From Hyphomicrobiales bacterium (GTDB lineage: Bacteria > Pseudomonadota > Alphaproteobacteria > Rhizobiales > Xanthobacteraceae), in contig JACPOA010000035.1 in assembly GCA_016185205.1 (NCBI GenBank), positions 62,001-126,000 of the forward strand: a DNA stretch of 64,000 bases. The letters are read 5' to 3'. Numbering within the stretch: the stretch's first letter is position 1; each line of letters opens with the position of its first letter. The translations under genes were made by a program, and so were the position numbers. Shown here one piece after another: positions 17,676-27,541 of this stretch. The notes under the pieces are model-generated. The model did not search any database. It had not been told where the DNA came from and saw only the letters and a list, made by a program, of their open reading frames with translations.

Positions 17676-20231
17676 ATGAAAACGAGCGTTATTGAAGTGC
17701 GCGACATGCTGTCGGTGTTGAGCGTGCCCGGATTGGAAAAGCGGATTGGCGAGGTGCCCGGCGTTGAGAGCGTCACCGTAAATTACGCTGCGGGAAACGC
17801 CACAGTGCGCTACGACGAAACCCGACTCAACATCGCCGATATCAAGTCGGGCGTGCGCCAAAACGAGTATGAGTCCGCCGCGTCCACCGCCACTTCGGCG
17901 GGCGACGGACACGAAGGCCACACAGCACCGGGCGCGCCGCCAGCAACCCCAGCACCCGCTGCGCCGAAATCAGCCCCGGACGCCGCTGCCGCCGCGCCGG
18001 GCGCGCCGCCTTCAACGCCCGCAGGCGCTGCGCAGAAAGGTCCCGCGGCCGCACCCGCGGCCGTGCCCGCGCCAGCGGCTCCCGCAGTCGCCGGCCACAA
18101 GGGTCACGCCGCGCCGGGCGCGCAGCCCGCCATGTCGGCCGATATGGCGCATGAGATGGGCCATGGCGGTAACGACCTGCCGGCCATGGTGCGCGACATG
18201 CGCAACCGTTTCTGGATCTGCCTGATCTTCACCGTGCCCATCTTTGTCTATGCCCCGATGGGAGACTTCTTCAAACCGCCGGCACCGCCGTTTGGGCTGG
18301 AGCTCAACTTGTGGCTGTTCTTCTTCGCAAGCGCCGCGATTATCTATCCGAGCTGGCCGTTCTTCGTCTCCGCCTGGCGCGCGCTCAGGAAGGGCATCCT
18401 GGGCATGGCGGCGCTGATCGTGTTGAGCGTGGGCACCGGATATCTCTTCAGTGTCGGCGCCACGTTCTTCTTCAAGGAAGGCGGGCAGTTCTTCGAAGCC
18501 GCAGCCGTTCTGCTGGTTTTCATCCTGCTCGGCCATTGGCTGGAAATGCGTGCCCGTGCGGGCGCGTCGTCGGCCATCAAGGCGTTGATGGATCTCACCC
18601 CGGCGAAGGCCACTGTTATCCGCAACGGCGTCGAGGTTGAAGTTCCGACGGCGGAGGTGTTGGCAGGCGAGATTGTCGTGATCCGGCCGGGCAACAAGAT
18701 TCCAGTCGACGGCACGGTGGAGACCGGCGAATCGCTGGTCGACGAGTCGATGCTCACCGGCGAGTCGATGCCGGTCCAGAAGGGACCGGGCGCCACAGTG
18801 ATCGGTGCGACCATTAACAAGAGCGGGAGCTTTCGCTACAAGGCGACGAAGGTCGGGGCCGACACGGCGCTGGCGCAGATCGTAAAACTGGTGCAGGAGG
18901 CGCAGAACTCAAAGGCACCTGCGCAACTCCTGGCGGACAAGGCCGCGCAATGGCTGGTGATTGCCGCGATCGTCATCGGCCTTGCGACCTTTGCGGTGTG
19001 GTTCTGGTGGATCGGACAGCCGCTGCTGTTCGCGGTGACGCTGACCATCACGGTCTTCGTGATCGCCTGCCCCGATGCACTAGGGCTCGCGACGCCGATG
19101 GCGGTCATGGTGAGTACCGGCTTGGGCGCGATGAACGGCATTCTGTTCAAGAACGCCTCGGCGCTCGAAGACTCCACCAAGCTCAACGTCATCATCTTCG
19201 ACAAGACCGGTACGCTCACCGTCGGCCAGCCGGAGGTGGTGGAGATCGTGACGGCGGACGGGGTCACCGAGGACGTGGTGCTGACCGCTGCCGCGGCCGT
19301 CGAGCAGGGGTCCGACCATCCGCTGGCCCAGGCAATCCTGCGCCGGGCGGCGAACCTTACCGTCGCGGCACCGACAGGATTCGAAAGCCTCGACGGCATG
19401 GGCGCGCGCGCCGAGACCGCTGGCGGAACGGTGTTCCTTGGTAACCGGCTGCTGATGGATACGCAAAAGCTCTCGCTCGGTCGCCTGGAGGCGGAAGCCA
19501 CCCGTTTGCAGGGCGACGGCCGTACCGTGGTCCATGTGTCTCAGGCCGCTCGCGTGATAGGCCTCATCGCCATCGCCGATGCGATCAGGCCCAGTTCCAA
19601 GGCAGCGGTGGCAAAGCTGCGCGAACGTAACATTGAAGTGGTGATGCTGACCGGCGACAACGCGGCCACGGCCAAGCGCATCGCCACGGATCTCGGCATC
19701 GACAGCGTGTTGGCCGACGTATTGCCGGGCCAGAAGGCCGAGAAGGTAAAGGAGCTGCAGGCCGCGGGGAAAAAGGTTGGGATGGTGGGCGATGGTGTCA
19801 ACGACGCGCCAGCGCTAACCCAAGCTGACGTGGGCTTTGCCATTGGCGCCGGCACCGACGTCGCGATGGAAAGCGCCGATGTCGTGCTGATGAAGAGCGA
19901 CCCGTACGACATCGTCGCCGCCATCGATCTGTCACGCGCAACGGTACGCAAGATGCACCAGAATCTTTGGTGGGCGGTGGGCTACAATGTGATCGCGTTC
20001 CCGCTCGCTGCGGGCGTCTTGTACCCATTCGTATTGAGTCCGGAGGTCGCAGCGCTGTCAATGTCCGGCAGTACCCTCATAGTGGCGGTCAATGCGCTCA
20101 TGCTGAAGCGCGTCAAGCTGGCAGGCATCCGTCAGCCTGGCAAGACAGCGGCGCCCGGCACGCCCAACGTGGCAGCCACGCCGGAACCAAGTAAGGCGCC
20201 TGCGGTAGCGGCAACCCCGCAACCCGGGTAA
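17676..20231 (+). CDS. P1B-type metal-transporting ATPase with CPD motif
   Basis: An 851-aa heavy-metal P-type ATPase. In order: degenerate HMA domain (1-66, MLSVLS in place of MxCxxC), long Ala/Pro linker with His clusters (GHEGH, GHKGH, HEMGHGG; 70-166), two membrane pairs, actuator TGES (361-364), membrane motif CPD (465-467) where family members usually have CPC, CPH or SPC, phosphorylation site DKTGT (Asp509), HP locus (548-549), GDGVND hinge, then TM7 [12 protein letters not shown] and TM8 MSGST. The YN and MSxST patterns in TM7/8 fit the CopB-like (P1B-3) branch. Probable metal exporter; the metal is uncertain because CPD is atypical. Confidence 0.93.
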   Translation: MKTSVIEVRDMLSVLSVPGLEKRIGEVPGVESVTVNYAAGNATVRYDETRLNIADIKSGVRQNEYESAASTATSAGDGHEGHTAPGAPPATPAPAAPKSAPDAAAAAPGAPPSTPAGAAQKGPAAAPAAVPAPAAPAVAGHKGHAAPGAQPAMSADMAHEMGHGGNDLPAMVRDMRNRFWICLIFTVPIFVYAPMGDFFKPPAPPFGLELNLWLFFFASAAIIYPSWPFFVSAWRALRKGILGMAALIVLSVGTGYLFSVGATFFFKEGGQFFEAAAVLLVFILLGHWLEMRARAGASSAIKALMDLTPAKATVIRNGVEVEVPTAEVLAGEIVVIRPGNKIPVDGTVETGESLVDESMLTGESMPVQKGPGATVIGATINKSGSFRYKATKVGADTALAQIVKLVQEAQNSKAPAQLLADKAAQWLVIAAIVIGLATFAVWFWWIGQPLLFAVTLTITVFVIACPDALGLATPMAVMVSTGLGAMNGILFKNASALEDSTKLNVIIFDKTGTLTVGQPEVVEIVTADGVTEDVVLTAAAAVEQGSDHPLAQAILRRAANLTVAAPTGFESLDGMGARAETAGGTVFLGNRLLMDTQKLSLGRLEAEATRLQGDGRTVVHVSQAARVIGLIAIADAIRPSSKAAVAKLRERNIEVVMLTGDNAATAKRIATDLGIDSVLADVLPGQKAEKVKELQAAGKKVGMVGDGVNDAPALTQADVGFAIGAGTDVAMESADVVLMKSDPYDIVAAIDLSRATVRKMHQNLWWAVGYNVIAFPLAAGVLYPFVLSPEVAALSMSGSTLIVAVNALMLKRVKLAGIRQPGKTAAPGTPNVAATPEPSKAPAVAATPQPG

Positions 20232-20372
20232 GGTATGCGTTTGATCGTCAACTTTCGGCTCCCAGCGGGCGTTCCCGCTTCCACTTTGGGCGCGCTGGTG
20301 TGCTGGGTGGCCAGGTATCACGCTGAGTCGCAAGCAGCTTGAGTACGCCCAGCAGCGCATCCGGAGGACTTA

Positions 20373-21032
20373 ATGTGTTTCTCCGCCACTGCCAGTTTCT
20401 CGGCGGGTGCGTTCCTGCTCGGGCTCGGCGCGTTGACGCTGAAGTCGGCGCGTCGTCCGCGCGAACTGGCGTTTGCGGCGATCCCGCTGCTGTTCGCAGT
20501 CCAGCAACTGAGCGAAGGCGTGATCTGGCTGACCTTCCGCTACGAGGCACCGTTACTCAATGCGATAATGACGCATGTGTACTCGTTCTTCTCCCATGTG
20601 CTATGGCCGGTCTACGTGCCCGTGGCCGTGCTGCTGATCGAACCGCCAGGGTGGCGCCGGCGAGCGCTGCTCGTATTTGTTGCGGCCGGCTTTGCGGTGG
20701 GCGCGTACCTGCTGTATTTCCTGGTTGCTTTGCCAACCGTCTCGCGGCCGGTCGGCGACCACATCGAGTATGTCTCGCCACATTTCTTTGCCGCGGCGGC
20801 GATCACACTGTACCTGATGTCGACCACCTTAAGCCAATTCCTATCCACGCATCGAATAGTGAAGGTTTTCGGCGGTCTGGCGCTGGTATCCTTCGCCGCG
20901 GCATATTATTTCTATGCGACTTGGTTCATCTCGGTGTGGTGCTTCTTCGCCGCGCTGATGAGCGCGGTGGTCTACCTTCACTTTGCATTGCGCAGGGCCG
21001 CGTGCTGCCGGGCCAGAAGGCCGAGCAGGTGA
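20373..21032 (+). CDS. DUF6629 family membrane protein
   Basis: A 219-aa multi-span membrane protein beginning [17 protein letters not shown], the signature of DUF6629. About six or seven hydrophobic segments follow, with [15 protein letters not shown] and [13 protein letters not shown] as recognisable pieces. Function is unknown. The last about 10 residues ([10 protein letters not shown]) are read from sequence that in another frame belongs to the adjacent ATPase remnant, so the original C-terminus was probably replaced when that fragment arrived. GGAGGA lies upstream of the ATG. Confidence 0.75.
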   Translation: MCFSATASFSAGAFLLGLGALTLKSARRPRELAFAAIPLLFAVQQLSEGVIWLTFRYEAPLLNAIMTHVYSFFSHVLWPVYVPVAVLLIEPPGWRRRALLVFVAAGFAVGAYLLYFLVALPTVSRPVGDHIEYVSPHFFAAAAITLYLMSTTLSQFLSTHRIVKVFGGLALVSFAAAYYFYATWFISVWCFFAALMSAVVYLHFALRRAACCRARRPSR

Positions 21033-21452
21033 AAGAGCTGCAGGCCACGGGGACGACGATCGAGATGGTGGGCGATGGGGTCAACGACGCGCCAGCGCTG
21101 ACCCAGGCAGACGTAGGATTTGCGATCGGCGCCGGCCGCGACGTCGCGATGGAAAGTGCCGATGAAGAGCGATCCGTATGACATCGTCGCCGCGATCAAG
21201 CTGTCGCGCGCAACGTTGAGAAAGATGCATCAGAATCTTTGATGGGCGGTGGGCTACAATGTGATCGCGTTCCCGCTCGCTGCGGGCGTCTTGTGCCCAT
21301 TCGTACCAAGTCCGGAGCTAGCAGCGTTATCAATGTCCGATAGTATTCTCTTGGTGGAGATCAATGCGCTCATGCCAAAGCGCGTCAAGCTGGCGGGCGT
21401 CCGTCGTCAGGGCGAGAAAGTGGCTCCCGCCCCGGCGGTAGCGACATCGTGA
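21002..21452 (+). pseudogene. Truncated copy of the P-type ATPase 3' end
   Basis: This stretch matches the last 170 or so codons of the intact ATPase (from VLPGQKAE through [22 protein letters not shown] to the TM8 region and KRVKLAGVR). It is broken in two places: an 11-bp deletion after position 21163 (the GTCGTGCTGAT present in the intact gene is missing) shifts the frame, and a G-to-A change makes TGA at 21240-21242 where the intact gene has Trp. It also reads MSDSI for the MSGST of TM8. The N-terminal part is absent. It overlaps the DUF6629 3' end and abuts the MFS gene. Confidence 0.9.
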
Positions 21453-22774
21453 CCGGTCGTGCCGCATCCACAGGCATACCGCCGAGCACAATGGCTGTGC
21501 TGATGCTCTCGGTTTTCACGGTGTCGATCGGGTATGGCGTCATACTGCCGCTCCTCCCGTATCTGATCGAGCGGCTGCTCGGCACGGGTGGGGATGCGGC
21601 GCAAGTTTCGCGCTCGACTGGTCTGCTGACCGGCCTTTACACGCTGTCGCTCTTTCTCTTCGCTCCGGTATGGGGATGGCTGTCCGACCGGTTGGGACGC
21701 CGCGCCATCCTTCTGATCGGGCTGATCGGGTTCAGCGCGACTATGTTGACCTTCGCGTTCATCGAGAACATAGCCGCGGTCTATGCGGAGCGCTTCTTGA
21801 GCGGCATGTTCGCCGCCGCGGTTACACCGGTTGCGCTGGCCGCGATCGGGGACCTCGCGGCGACGGAGGAGGCGCGGGCGCGCCGCCTCACCTTCGTCAG
21901 TCTGGCGGGAATCAGCGGGTTTCTGCTCGGACCCATGCTGGGCGTCTTCATTGCGCGCGTCGGTGCCAACCTGCTCCCTATCGTCAGCGCGGCCGGGTCA
22001 CTCGCCATCCCGCTGGCGGGGACCGCGGTCCTGGCTCTTCTCGTGGCGGTCGCCGCCGTGATTACGGTCCCAGGAACGAAGCCGGGCGATGCCGTCCTGA
22101 AGCGCAACCAAGCCACTTCGGAGGCCGGTCCCTGGCTTGTCCCCAAGCTGCTCGCCCTGGCGTTCATCGTCTCTGCCGGGGTGGGCGTGTTCGAGGTTGG
22201 ATTGGCACTTCGCGGGAAACAGGAACTCGGGCTGACGCAATATCAGATCGCCTTGATGTTCACCGAGTGCAGCCTGGTGATGTTCGCCGTCCAGGCCATC
22301 GTATTCTCGCCCTGGGTCAATCCCAAAACGACGCGCTGGTTCATCGCACCAGCCCTTGCTGTCCTGGCCGCCGGATTGTTCCTGGTTCCTCGCGCTTCCG
22401 ATTTCACGCTGATGCTCGTGGTGATCGGAGCGGTGGCGGCGAGCGCCGGTATTCTCTCGCCGATCCTGACCTACTGGATCTCGAGCAAGGCCGGCAAGGC
22501 GCAGGGAGCGGAACTCGGCAAGCAAACGGCCGCGGCGAGCCTCGGCGTTGCCGTAGGTTCGGCAGCTGGAGGCCTGCTGTACGATGTTGCGCTGTTGCCC
22601 GACGCCTCGTTCCTGCTCGCGACCGTGCTGACCGTGTTGGGTATCCTGCTGAGCCTCGGCCTCCCGAAGATGCTCGTGACACGGAAGCTCGGCAAAGCCG
22701 CCAACGACGTGCCAAAATCCCCGATCGTAGCCGCCACAGGCCGGACAGATGACCGCATCGACCAACTGCTGTAA
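21449..22774 (+). CDS. MFS transporter (multidrug/TetA-like)
   Basis: A 441-aa 12-span major facilitator. The loop 2-3 motif GWLSDRLGRRAILLIG and the TM5 region GFLLGPMLGVFIA are typical of the DHA1 drug/proton antiporter group, and GKAQGAELGKQTAAASLG matches TetA-like proteins. GTG 21449 overlaps the stop of the ATPase remnant; ATG 21491 is an alternative start closer to the first membrane segment. Substrate unknown; the neighbourhood suggests toxic ion or drug export. Confidence 0.85.
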   Translation: MTGRAASTGIPPSTMAVLMLSVFTVSIGYGVILPLLPYLIERLLGTGGDAAQVSRSTGLLTGLYTLSLFLFAPVWGWLSDRLGRRAILLIGLIGFSATMLTFAFIENIAAVYAERFLSGMFAAAVTPVALAAIGDLAATEEARARRLTFVSLAGISGFLLGPMLGVFIARVGANLLPIVSAAGSLAIPLAGTAVLALLVAVAAVITVPGTKPGDAVLKRNQATSEAGPWLVPKLLALAFIVSAGVGVFEVGLALRGKQELGLTQYQIALMFTECSLVMFAVQAIVFSPWVNPKTTRWFIAPALAVLAAGLFLVPRASDFTLMLVVIGAVAASAGILSPILTYWISSKAGKAQGAELGKQTAAASLGVAVGSAAGGLLYDVALLPDASFLLATVLTVLGILLSLGLPKMLVTRKLGKAANDVPKSPIVAATGRTDDRIDQLL

Positions 22775-22965
22775 CGTCAAAAAAGTTCTTGCCATGTGGG
22801 CGTCATCCACAGATGCACAGGTGTGAACGAAACAAAATGAATCGCGCCGGCCCGATGAATGGTACAGCTGCCAGGTCGCAGCACAGAGCATTTTGAAGTG
22901 CTTCAAAATGGACGACTGCCCCAAGCCGTCGTTTCGTTGTTGCCGCTCGTTGCATTTTTTTGCCG

Positions 22966-22995
22966 ATTGACGCGACTTGTTACGTTTGCGTCAAT
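22966..22995. promoter_or_regulatory. Inverted repeat ATTGACGC / GCGTCAAT
   Basis: The gap 22775-23331 contains one possible small gene (23076) and this perfect 8-bp inverted repeat (22966-22973 and 22988-22995) with a 14-bp spacer. It could be an operator for the small gene and the CBS-domain gene downstream. It does not match an FNR/FixK box. Confidence 0.35.
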
Positions 22996-23075
22996 CCCTC
23001 ATCCTACTGAATTGCGAACTTCTCGATGTTTCGCCTGCGGCGACGTGTGCGCAATCGAGCAAGAAAAGGCCCAGT

Positions 23076-23324
23076 ATGTTAAAGCTGTTGCGACAGCGCA
23101 TCCGGCGCTTCTTCATTGAGGCCGCCTGGTGCTGGCCCGTTCGGCGGGTGATTGGTCTGTATCGGCCTGATCTATTTTCTAAAGCGCGTGCTTTGGCATT
23201 GGCGGCAAGGTTAGACCTTTCCAATTGGCTGCCGCATTCAATGACGCAGATCAATGCAGTTCGTTCTGATTGGTCCATATTGCCAATTGGACGTTTTTTG
23301 ATGGAATCAACATCGAAGGAATGA
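23076..23324 (+). CDS. Possible small basic protein
   Basis: An 82-aa open frame with an amphipathic, Arg-rich N-terminus (MLKLLRQRIRRFFIEAAWCW) and no recognisable domain. A weak purine-rich stretch (AAGAAAAGG) lies upstream of the ATG, and the frame ends 7 nt before the CBS-domain gene on the same strand. It may be a leader gene or chance; there is no similarity I can name. Confidence 0.35.
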   Translation: MLKLLRQRIRRFFIEAAWCWPVRRVIGLYRPDLFSKARALALAARLDLSNWLPHSMTQINAVRSDWSILPIGRFLMESTSKE

Positions 23325-23331
23325 CGGTGCG

Positions 23332-24348
23332 ATGAAGGCGAGCGAGATCATGACCGATGACGTCATATCGGTGCGTCCCGATACGCCAATACGGCAGATT
23401 GCCCGCGTGCTACTCGATAAAGGCATCAGCGCGGTTCCGGTGATCGACGAAACAGGCGCGCCGGTCGGCATAGCCAGCGAGGGCGATCTGATCGGCCGCG
23501 ACGAAACCGACCGCGAGGCGCGCCGGGATTGGTGGATTTCCTTGCTTGCCGAAGGCGAGACGCCCAATCTCGATTTTCTGGCGAGCATGCGCACGAAGGA
23601 AAGCCTCGCGCGGGACGTTATGTCGGCACCGATCGTGACCGTCGGCGAAGACACTGATGCCGGCGAAATTGCACGGCTGCTGCACGCGTACCGCATCAAG
23701 CGGGTGCCCGTGGTCCGCGACGGCCGCGTCGTCGGCATCGTGAGCCGCGCCGATTTGCTGCGCGTGCTTGCGGAGCAACCGGCGCCGACCGCGCCCCACA
23801 AGGAGGGGTTGCTGACGAGCGCGATTACGGGTCTCGACGAGCGCTTTTTTCATCGCCACCCTGCCGAACAGCCGGTATCGGCAACGCCACCATCTGAACC
23901 AAACGATACCGGCCTAAAGGCGGCCGACTTCCAAAGACTGGCGGCGGAATTCGAACGTAAGGAAATTCAACATCGCGACGACGCGCGACGGGCCGTGGCG
24001 GAACAGCATCGGCGCAGAGTGGAGCGGCTCATCGACGATCACGTCTCAGAAGAGGGCTGGCGTGCCCTTCTGCAGCAGGCGCGCCGCGCAGCTGAGCACG
24101 GCGAAAAGGAATTCATGCTGCTGCGCTTCCCAAGCCAATTGTGCAGTGACGGCGGCCGAGCGATCAACGTACCGGATCCAGGATGGCCGGCGACACTGCG
24201 CGGCGACGCGGCGGAGATCTATCTGCGATGGCAACGCGATTTAAGGCCGCGCGGCTTCCCCCTCGCCGCCCACGTGCTCGAGTTTCCGGGCGGAGTGCCG
24301 GGCGACATCGGTTTGTTTCTGACCTGGGGACAATCAACCGACGGATAA
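23332..24348 (+). CDS. Tandem CBS-domain protein with C-terminal extension
   Basis: A 338-aa protein. Residues 1-150 hold a CBS pair: first repeat MKASEIMTDDVISVRPDTPI with GISAVPVIDETGAPVGI, second repeat ARDVMSAPIVTVGEDTDA with KRVPVVRDGRVVGIVSRADLL. CBS pairs bind adenosyl ligands and usually regulate a partner. Residues 190-240 are a charged helical region (possible coiled coil, HRDDARRAVAEQHRRRVERL) and the rest is a small alpha/beta domain I do not recognise. The decayed recombinase begins about 20 bp after its stop, so the 3' end marks an insertion boundary. Confidence 0.8.
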   Translation: MKASEIMTDDVISVRPDTPIRQIARVLLDKGISAVPVIDETGAPVGIASEGDLIGRDETDREARRDWWISLLAEGETPNLDFLASMRTKESLARDVMSAPIVTVGEDTDAGEIARLLHAYRIKRVPVVRDGRVVGIVSRADLLRVLAEQPAPTAPHKEGLLTSAITGLDERFFHRHPAEQPVSATPPSEPNDTGLKAADFQRLAAEFERKEIQHRDDARRAVAEQHRRRVERLIDDHVSEEGWRALLQQARRAAEHGEKEFMLLRFPSQLCSDGGRAINVPDPGWPATLRGDAAEIYLRWQRDLRPRGFPLAAHVLEFPGGVPGDIGLFLTWGQSTDG

Positions 24349-24369
24349 TGAACGAACGTCTTGGACCGC

Positions 24370-25757
24370 TGCGCACAAGTCACCACCACCCATTGCATGA
24401 CCAACAACTGGATCGTCGTCGACGAGTGTGTCGAGCTGCCACCGCGACCGATGATCGTCGACCTGCTTTCCAGCAAATGATGGAACGCGCTTGCGATCCC
24501 GATAGGTCGTTCGACACGATCGTCTTCTATTCGTTCAACAGGTTCTTCCGCAACGGCGCCGACATGGAGCTTGCGATCCGCAAACTGCGCCGCGAGTCGG
24601 CCAAGCAAGGCTTCTGGAACGGGGCGGCACCGCCGCTTGGGTACAAGACAGTCGAAGCCGAATGTCGCGGGCAGAAGATCAAGAAGAAGCTCGATATCGA
24701 CGCCGTCGAAGTCGAGACGGTCAGGTTGGTCTACAGTCTCTATCCGGAAGGCGACGGCACAAGCGGTCCGCTCGGGGTGAAGGAGACCACCAAATGGCTG
24801 AACAGCCACGGTTACCGGACGCGACGCGGAGCGACCTTCGGTGTCGGACTGGTTCATAAAATTTTGACCAACGCTTCCTACGCAACCGGGCGATCGCCCT
24901 ATGGCAGGAGAGATTCTTGTAATGGCGGCCAGCACGATCCGTCGACCATCATCGAAATCCCGGCTCGGGTTTTGATCGAGCTGGAGGTTTTCCAGCGGAC
25001 GCAGGCAAAGCTTGGACAGAACAGTCCGAGGACCACGCCGCCACGCGTCGTGAACGGGCCGTCCCCGCTCACCGGCATTGCCGTCTGTGCTTCGTGCGGC
25101 GCCGGCATGACCCGGACGGGAACTAACCGCTGTGGAAAATCCTACTCGTACTATAGCTGCGGCGGATGCCACCGAAAGGGTGCGAGCGTTTGCAAGGGAC
25201 GGCATATCCCGGCCGCCGTCCTCGATGGCATCGTGATCGACAATCTCAAGCAGCGGCTCCTGACGCCTGATCGGCTGGCCGCGCTATTGCAGACGCTAGC
25301 TGACCGCCAGGCCGCCAAGACCGAAGCCGTCGATCGGCGACTCCTCGGGTTGCCGCGCGAGGTCACAGATTGTGACGAACGCCTGCGGCGGCTTTACCAT
25401 TCGATCGAGGACGGTATCGTCGAACTCGACGATATTCTCCGTGAGCGTACCGCAGCACTCAAGTCACAGCGCGAGCGGGCCAAGGCGGCACTCGACCGCG
25501 CCCGCGCGCAGTGCGGCACGGTAACGACTATCGATCCAGGCAAGATCGACGCGTTTGCGCGACTGATGAAAGAGAAGCTCGACGCCGGCGATACCAGCGC
25601 CCGCAAGTCCTACATCCGCGCGATCGTCGATGCCATCGAGGTCGACGATAAGCCATCAGGATTATTGGCAGCAGGGACGTGCTGCAGGCAGTCATTGCCG
25701 GTAAACAGACCGCGAACGGGAATGTTCGTGGTTTTGTATGAGCGGCCTGGGACATAG
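24370..25757 (+). pseudogene. Decayed large serine recombinase
   Basis: The longest open part (from about 24440) reads as a large serine recombinase: TDDRRPAFQQMMERA, FYSFNRFFRNG, QGFWNGAAPPLGY, then the zinc-ribbon region CASCGAGMTRTG ... YYSCGGC and a C-terminal coiled coil. It is non-functional for several reasons. The catalytic Ser region is missing. The remnant WIVVDECVE at about 24400-24430 is in another frame (frameshift near 24437). About 50 residues of the resolvase domain are deleted between KLR and RESAKQG (near 24592). The C-terminus shifts frame near 25653, where IRIIGSRDVLQAVIAGKQT continues in a different frame. It is evidence of an old integrative element. Confidence 0.88.
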
Positions 25758-25762
25758 GTGAC

Positions 25763-26122
25763 ACTTCGTACCGGACACACTGAACATTTGACACGAGGCT
25801 TTTCACACACACCGCGTTGCCATTCGTTGTGACAGGCGGGCGCATAGCCGCTCTTGCCGGACTTGGCGTTTTCCCAACGGATCGGAAAGACATCGGTACG
25901 CCCTCGAAACATCCGACGAAACAACGAAATTTTCTGATCAGTTTCTGAGTGTTGATCGATAATACGTCCGACCCGCTCCGAAGAAGCGATATCCGGAAGC
26001 AGCATCTTTGGAATCGGCGGCTGTTCCAGCATTGCGATCTCGGCAGCAATCGCCGCGCGCTCGTCATCCACCGCTGCGATTCGTGCCTTCAACGCGGCAA
26101 GGCTCGCTGCGCGTTGCGTCAT
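25763..26122 (-). pseudogene. N-terminal remnant of a TOTE-type primase/helicase
   Basis: From ATG 26122 the frame reads a helical start (LAALKARIAAVDDERAAIAAEIAML) followed by SLFRRMFRGRTDVFPIRWEN, SGKSGYAPACHNEW and GVCEKPRVKCSVCP. This is the beginning of the archaeo-eukaryotic primase domain as found in proteins annotated as TOTE conflict system primases, whose full length is several hundred residues more. Here similarity stops after CSVCP at about 25763, and the frame then runs into antisense of the recombinase remnant. It is a truncated gene. The family is recalled from the conserved Cys/Trp pattern, not from a search. Confidence 0.7.
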
Positions 26123-26294
26123 CGTCCTATGCCGCAAATTTGCGGGCTCAACATCAATTTAGCGAGGCTCATCTCTGCCTTTTGACGCGATAGTGGTCTC
26201 CATAAATATACCCCACGTATCGAGAGTTGCTCTGCTCCACAATGACCCACAATCGACTTATCCGCCATCGTCGAGTTTCGGGACGATAAAATGT

Positions 26295-27515
26295 TCAATT
26301 CCACAAGCACGATAGAGGGGCAGCAACAAGCTTTGAGCCGAACGGCACGACGGTATCGCCGTCGTAGAGCACGACGCCATAGGCGAATTTTGAGCCACAA
26401 GCGTCGGCTAATTTCTTCATTCCGGAAAAGTCAGATGCCACTACCGTCGCACTTGCCTTGATTTCGATTCCTGCCACCATTCCATCATCGCGCTCCAACA
26501 CGAGGTCAACCTCGCTTCTTTCCTGATCGCGAAAATGATAGATGGTGAGCTGGATATCGGACCATGTCATGAGTTTCATGATTTCAGCGAACACAAAAGT
26601 CTCCAACAGCGCGCCAAAAGCCACACGATTATGCATTAGCCGATCGGCGCTCAGGCCGCGGCTCGTTGCGAGCAATCCGGAATCAAGAAAATGCAGCTTC
26701 GGTGTCTTTACGATGCGCTTGATGGCGTTTGTGTGCCAAGGCGCCAATGACGCGACCAGGAATATCTGTTCCAGGAGACCAATATAGCGTTGTGCCGTCT
26801 TGTAGTTGACGCCTATGCCCTTGCCGAGTTCCGAATAGTTTACAAGTTGGCCTGCGTGCTCGGCGACAAGGCGCACGAATCTCGGCAACTCAGTCAATTT
26901 CTCGACATCCGCGATATCGCGCAGATCGCGCGTCAGCACAGAGGTGAAATAAGAGCGTCCCCAATCTTGCCGTCGGCGGCCACTGGGCCGCATCATCGCT
27001 TCCGGAAATCCGCCGATGAGGGCTAGATCGACAAGCGGTTTTCCGATGATGACGTTTTTTGGCTTCGGTAGATGGCTTGCGAAGACCGTATTGAGAAACG
27101 TCGGGCGACGACTGAGCACCTCGGATCGCGAGAGCGGTAGTAACTTGATCGTTTCCATGCGACCGGCGAGGCTGTCCGCAACGCGTGGCAAGGTCATGAC
27201 GTTGGCGGAGCCCGTCAGCAGGAATCGACCGGGGCGATAATCGTCGTCGATTGCTTTCTTGATAGCCAGTATGAGGTCCGGCGCACGTTGGACCTCATCG
27301 ATGATTGCAAGATCAAGGCCGCGCACGAACGCGATTGGATCGGTCCGGGCTGCTTCGAGCGTCGTCTGATCGTCGAGCGTCAGGTACACCCGCCCGCCAT
27401 TGCTCATCGAGCGTGCGAGTGTCGTCTTGCCCGCCCGGCGAGGCCCGACGAGGAGAACGGCCGGCGTGTCAGTGAGCGATTCGACCAACCGATTGCGAAT
27501 GAAGCGTTCGTACAA
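26295..27515 (-). CDS. AAA ATPase with DUF4143 domain
   Basis: A 406-aa protein. The N-terminal AAA_14 domain has Walker A LVGPRRAGKTTLAR (about residues 22-35), Walker B LAIIDEVQRAPD and sensor motif FLLTGSANV. The C-terminal DUF4143 region (about 190-380) has the winged-helix-like NYSELGKGIGVNYKTAQRYIGLLEQ and a nuclease-like tail HFRDQERSEVDLVLE followed by GIEIKAS, which fits a PD-(D/E)xK-like pattern. Such proteins are widespread in accessory DNA and their role is unsettled. Three 22-bp-spaced direct repeats lie just upstream of its start. Confidence 0.88.
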   Translation of the reverse strand: MYERFIRNRLVESLTDTPAVLLVGPRRAGKTTLARSMSNGGRVYLTLDDQTTLEAARTDPIAFVRGLDLAIIDEVQRAPDLILAIKKAIDDDYRPGRFLLTGSANVMTLPRVADSLAGRMETIKLLPLSRSEVLSRRPTFLNTVFASHLPKPKNVIIGKPLVDLALIGGFPEAMMRPSGRRRQDWGRSYFTSVLTRDLRDIADVEKLTELPRFVRLVAEHAGQLVNYSELGKGIGVNYKTAQRYIGLLEQIFLVASLAPWHTNAIKRIVKTPKLHFLDSGLLATSRGLSADRLMHNRVAFGALLETFVFAEIMKLMTWSDIQLTIYHFRDQERSEVDLVLERDDGMVAGIEIKASATVVASDFSGMKKLADACGSKFAYGVVLYDGDTVVPFGSKLVAAPLSCLWN

Positions 27516-27541
27516 GCAAACCCCCAGACTGCGCTCTGGCG

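Noticed and set aside
22940-23000. FNR/FixK box upstream of the CBS-domain gene
   Set aside because: The sequence is an ATTGACGC inverted repeat with a 14-bp spacer and does not fit TTGAT-N4-ATCAA.
24183-24440. Recombinase start within the CBS-domain gene
   Set aside because: The frame is open there but reads Arg-rich nonsense; similarity to recombinases begins only after the CBS stop.
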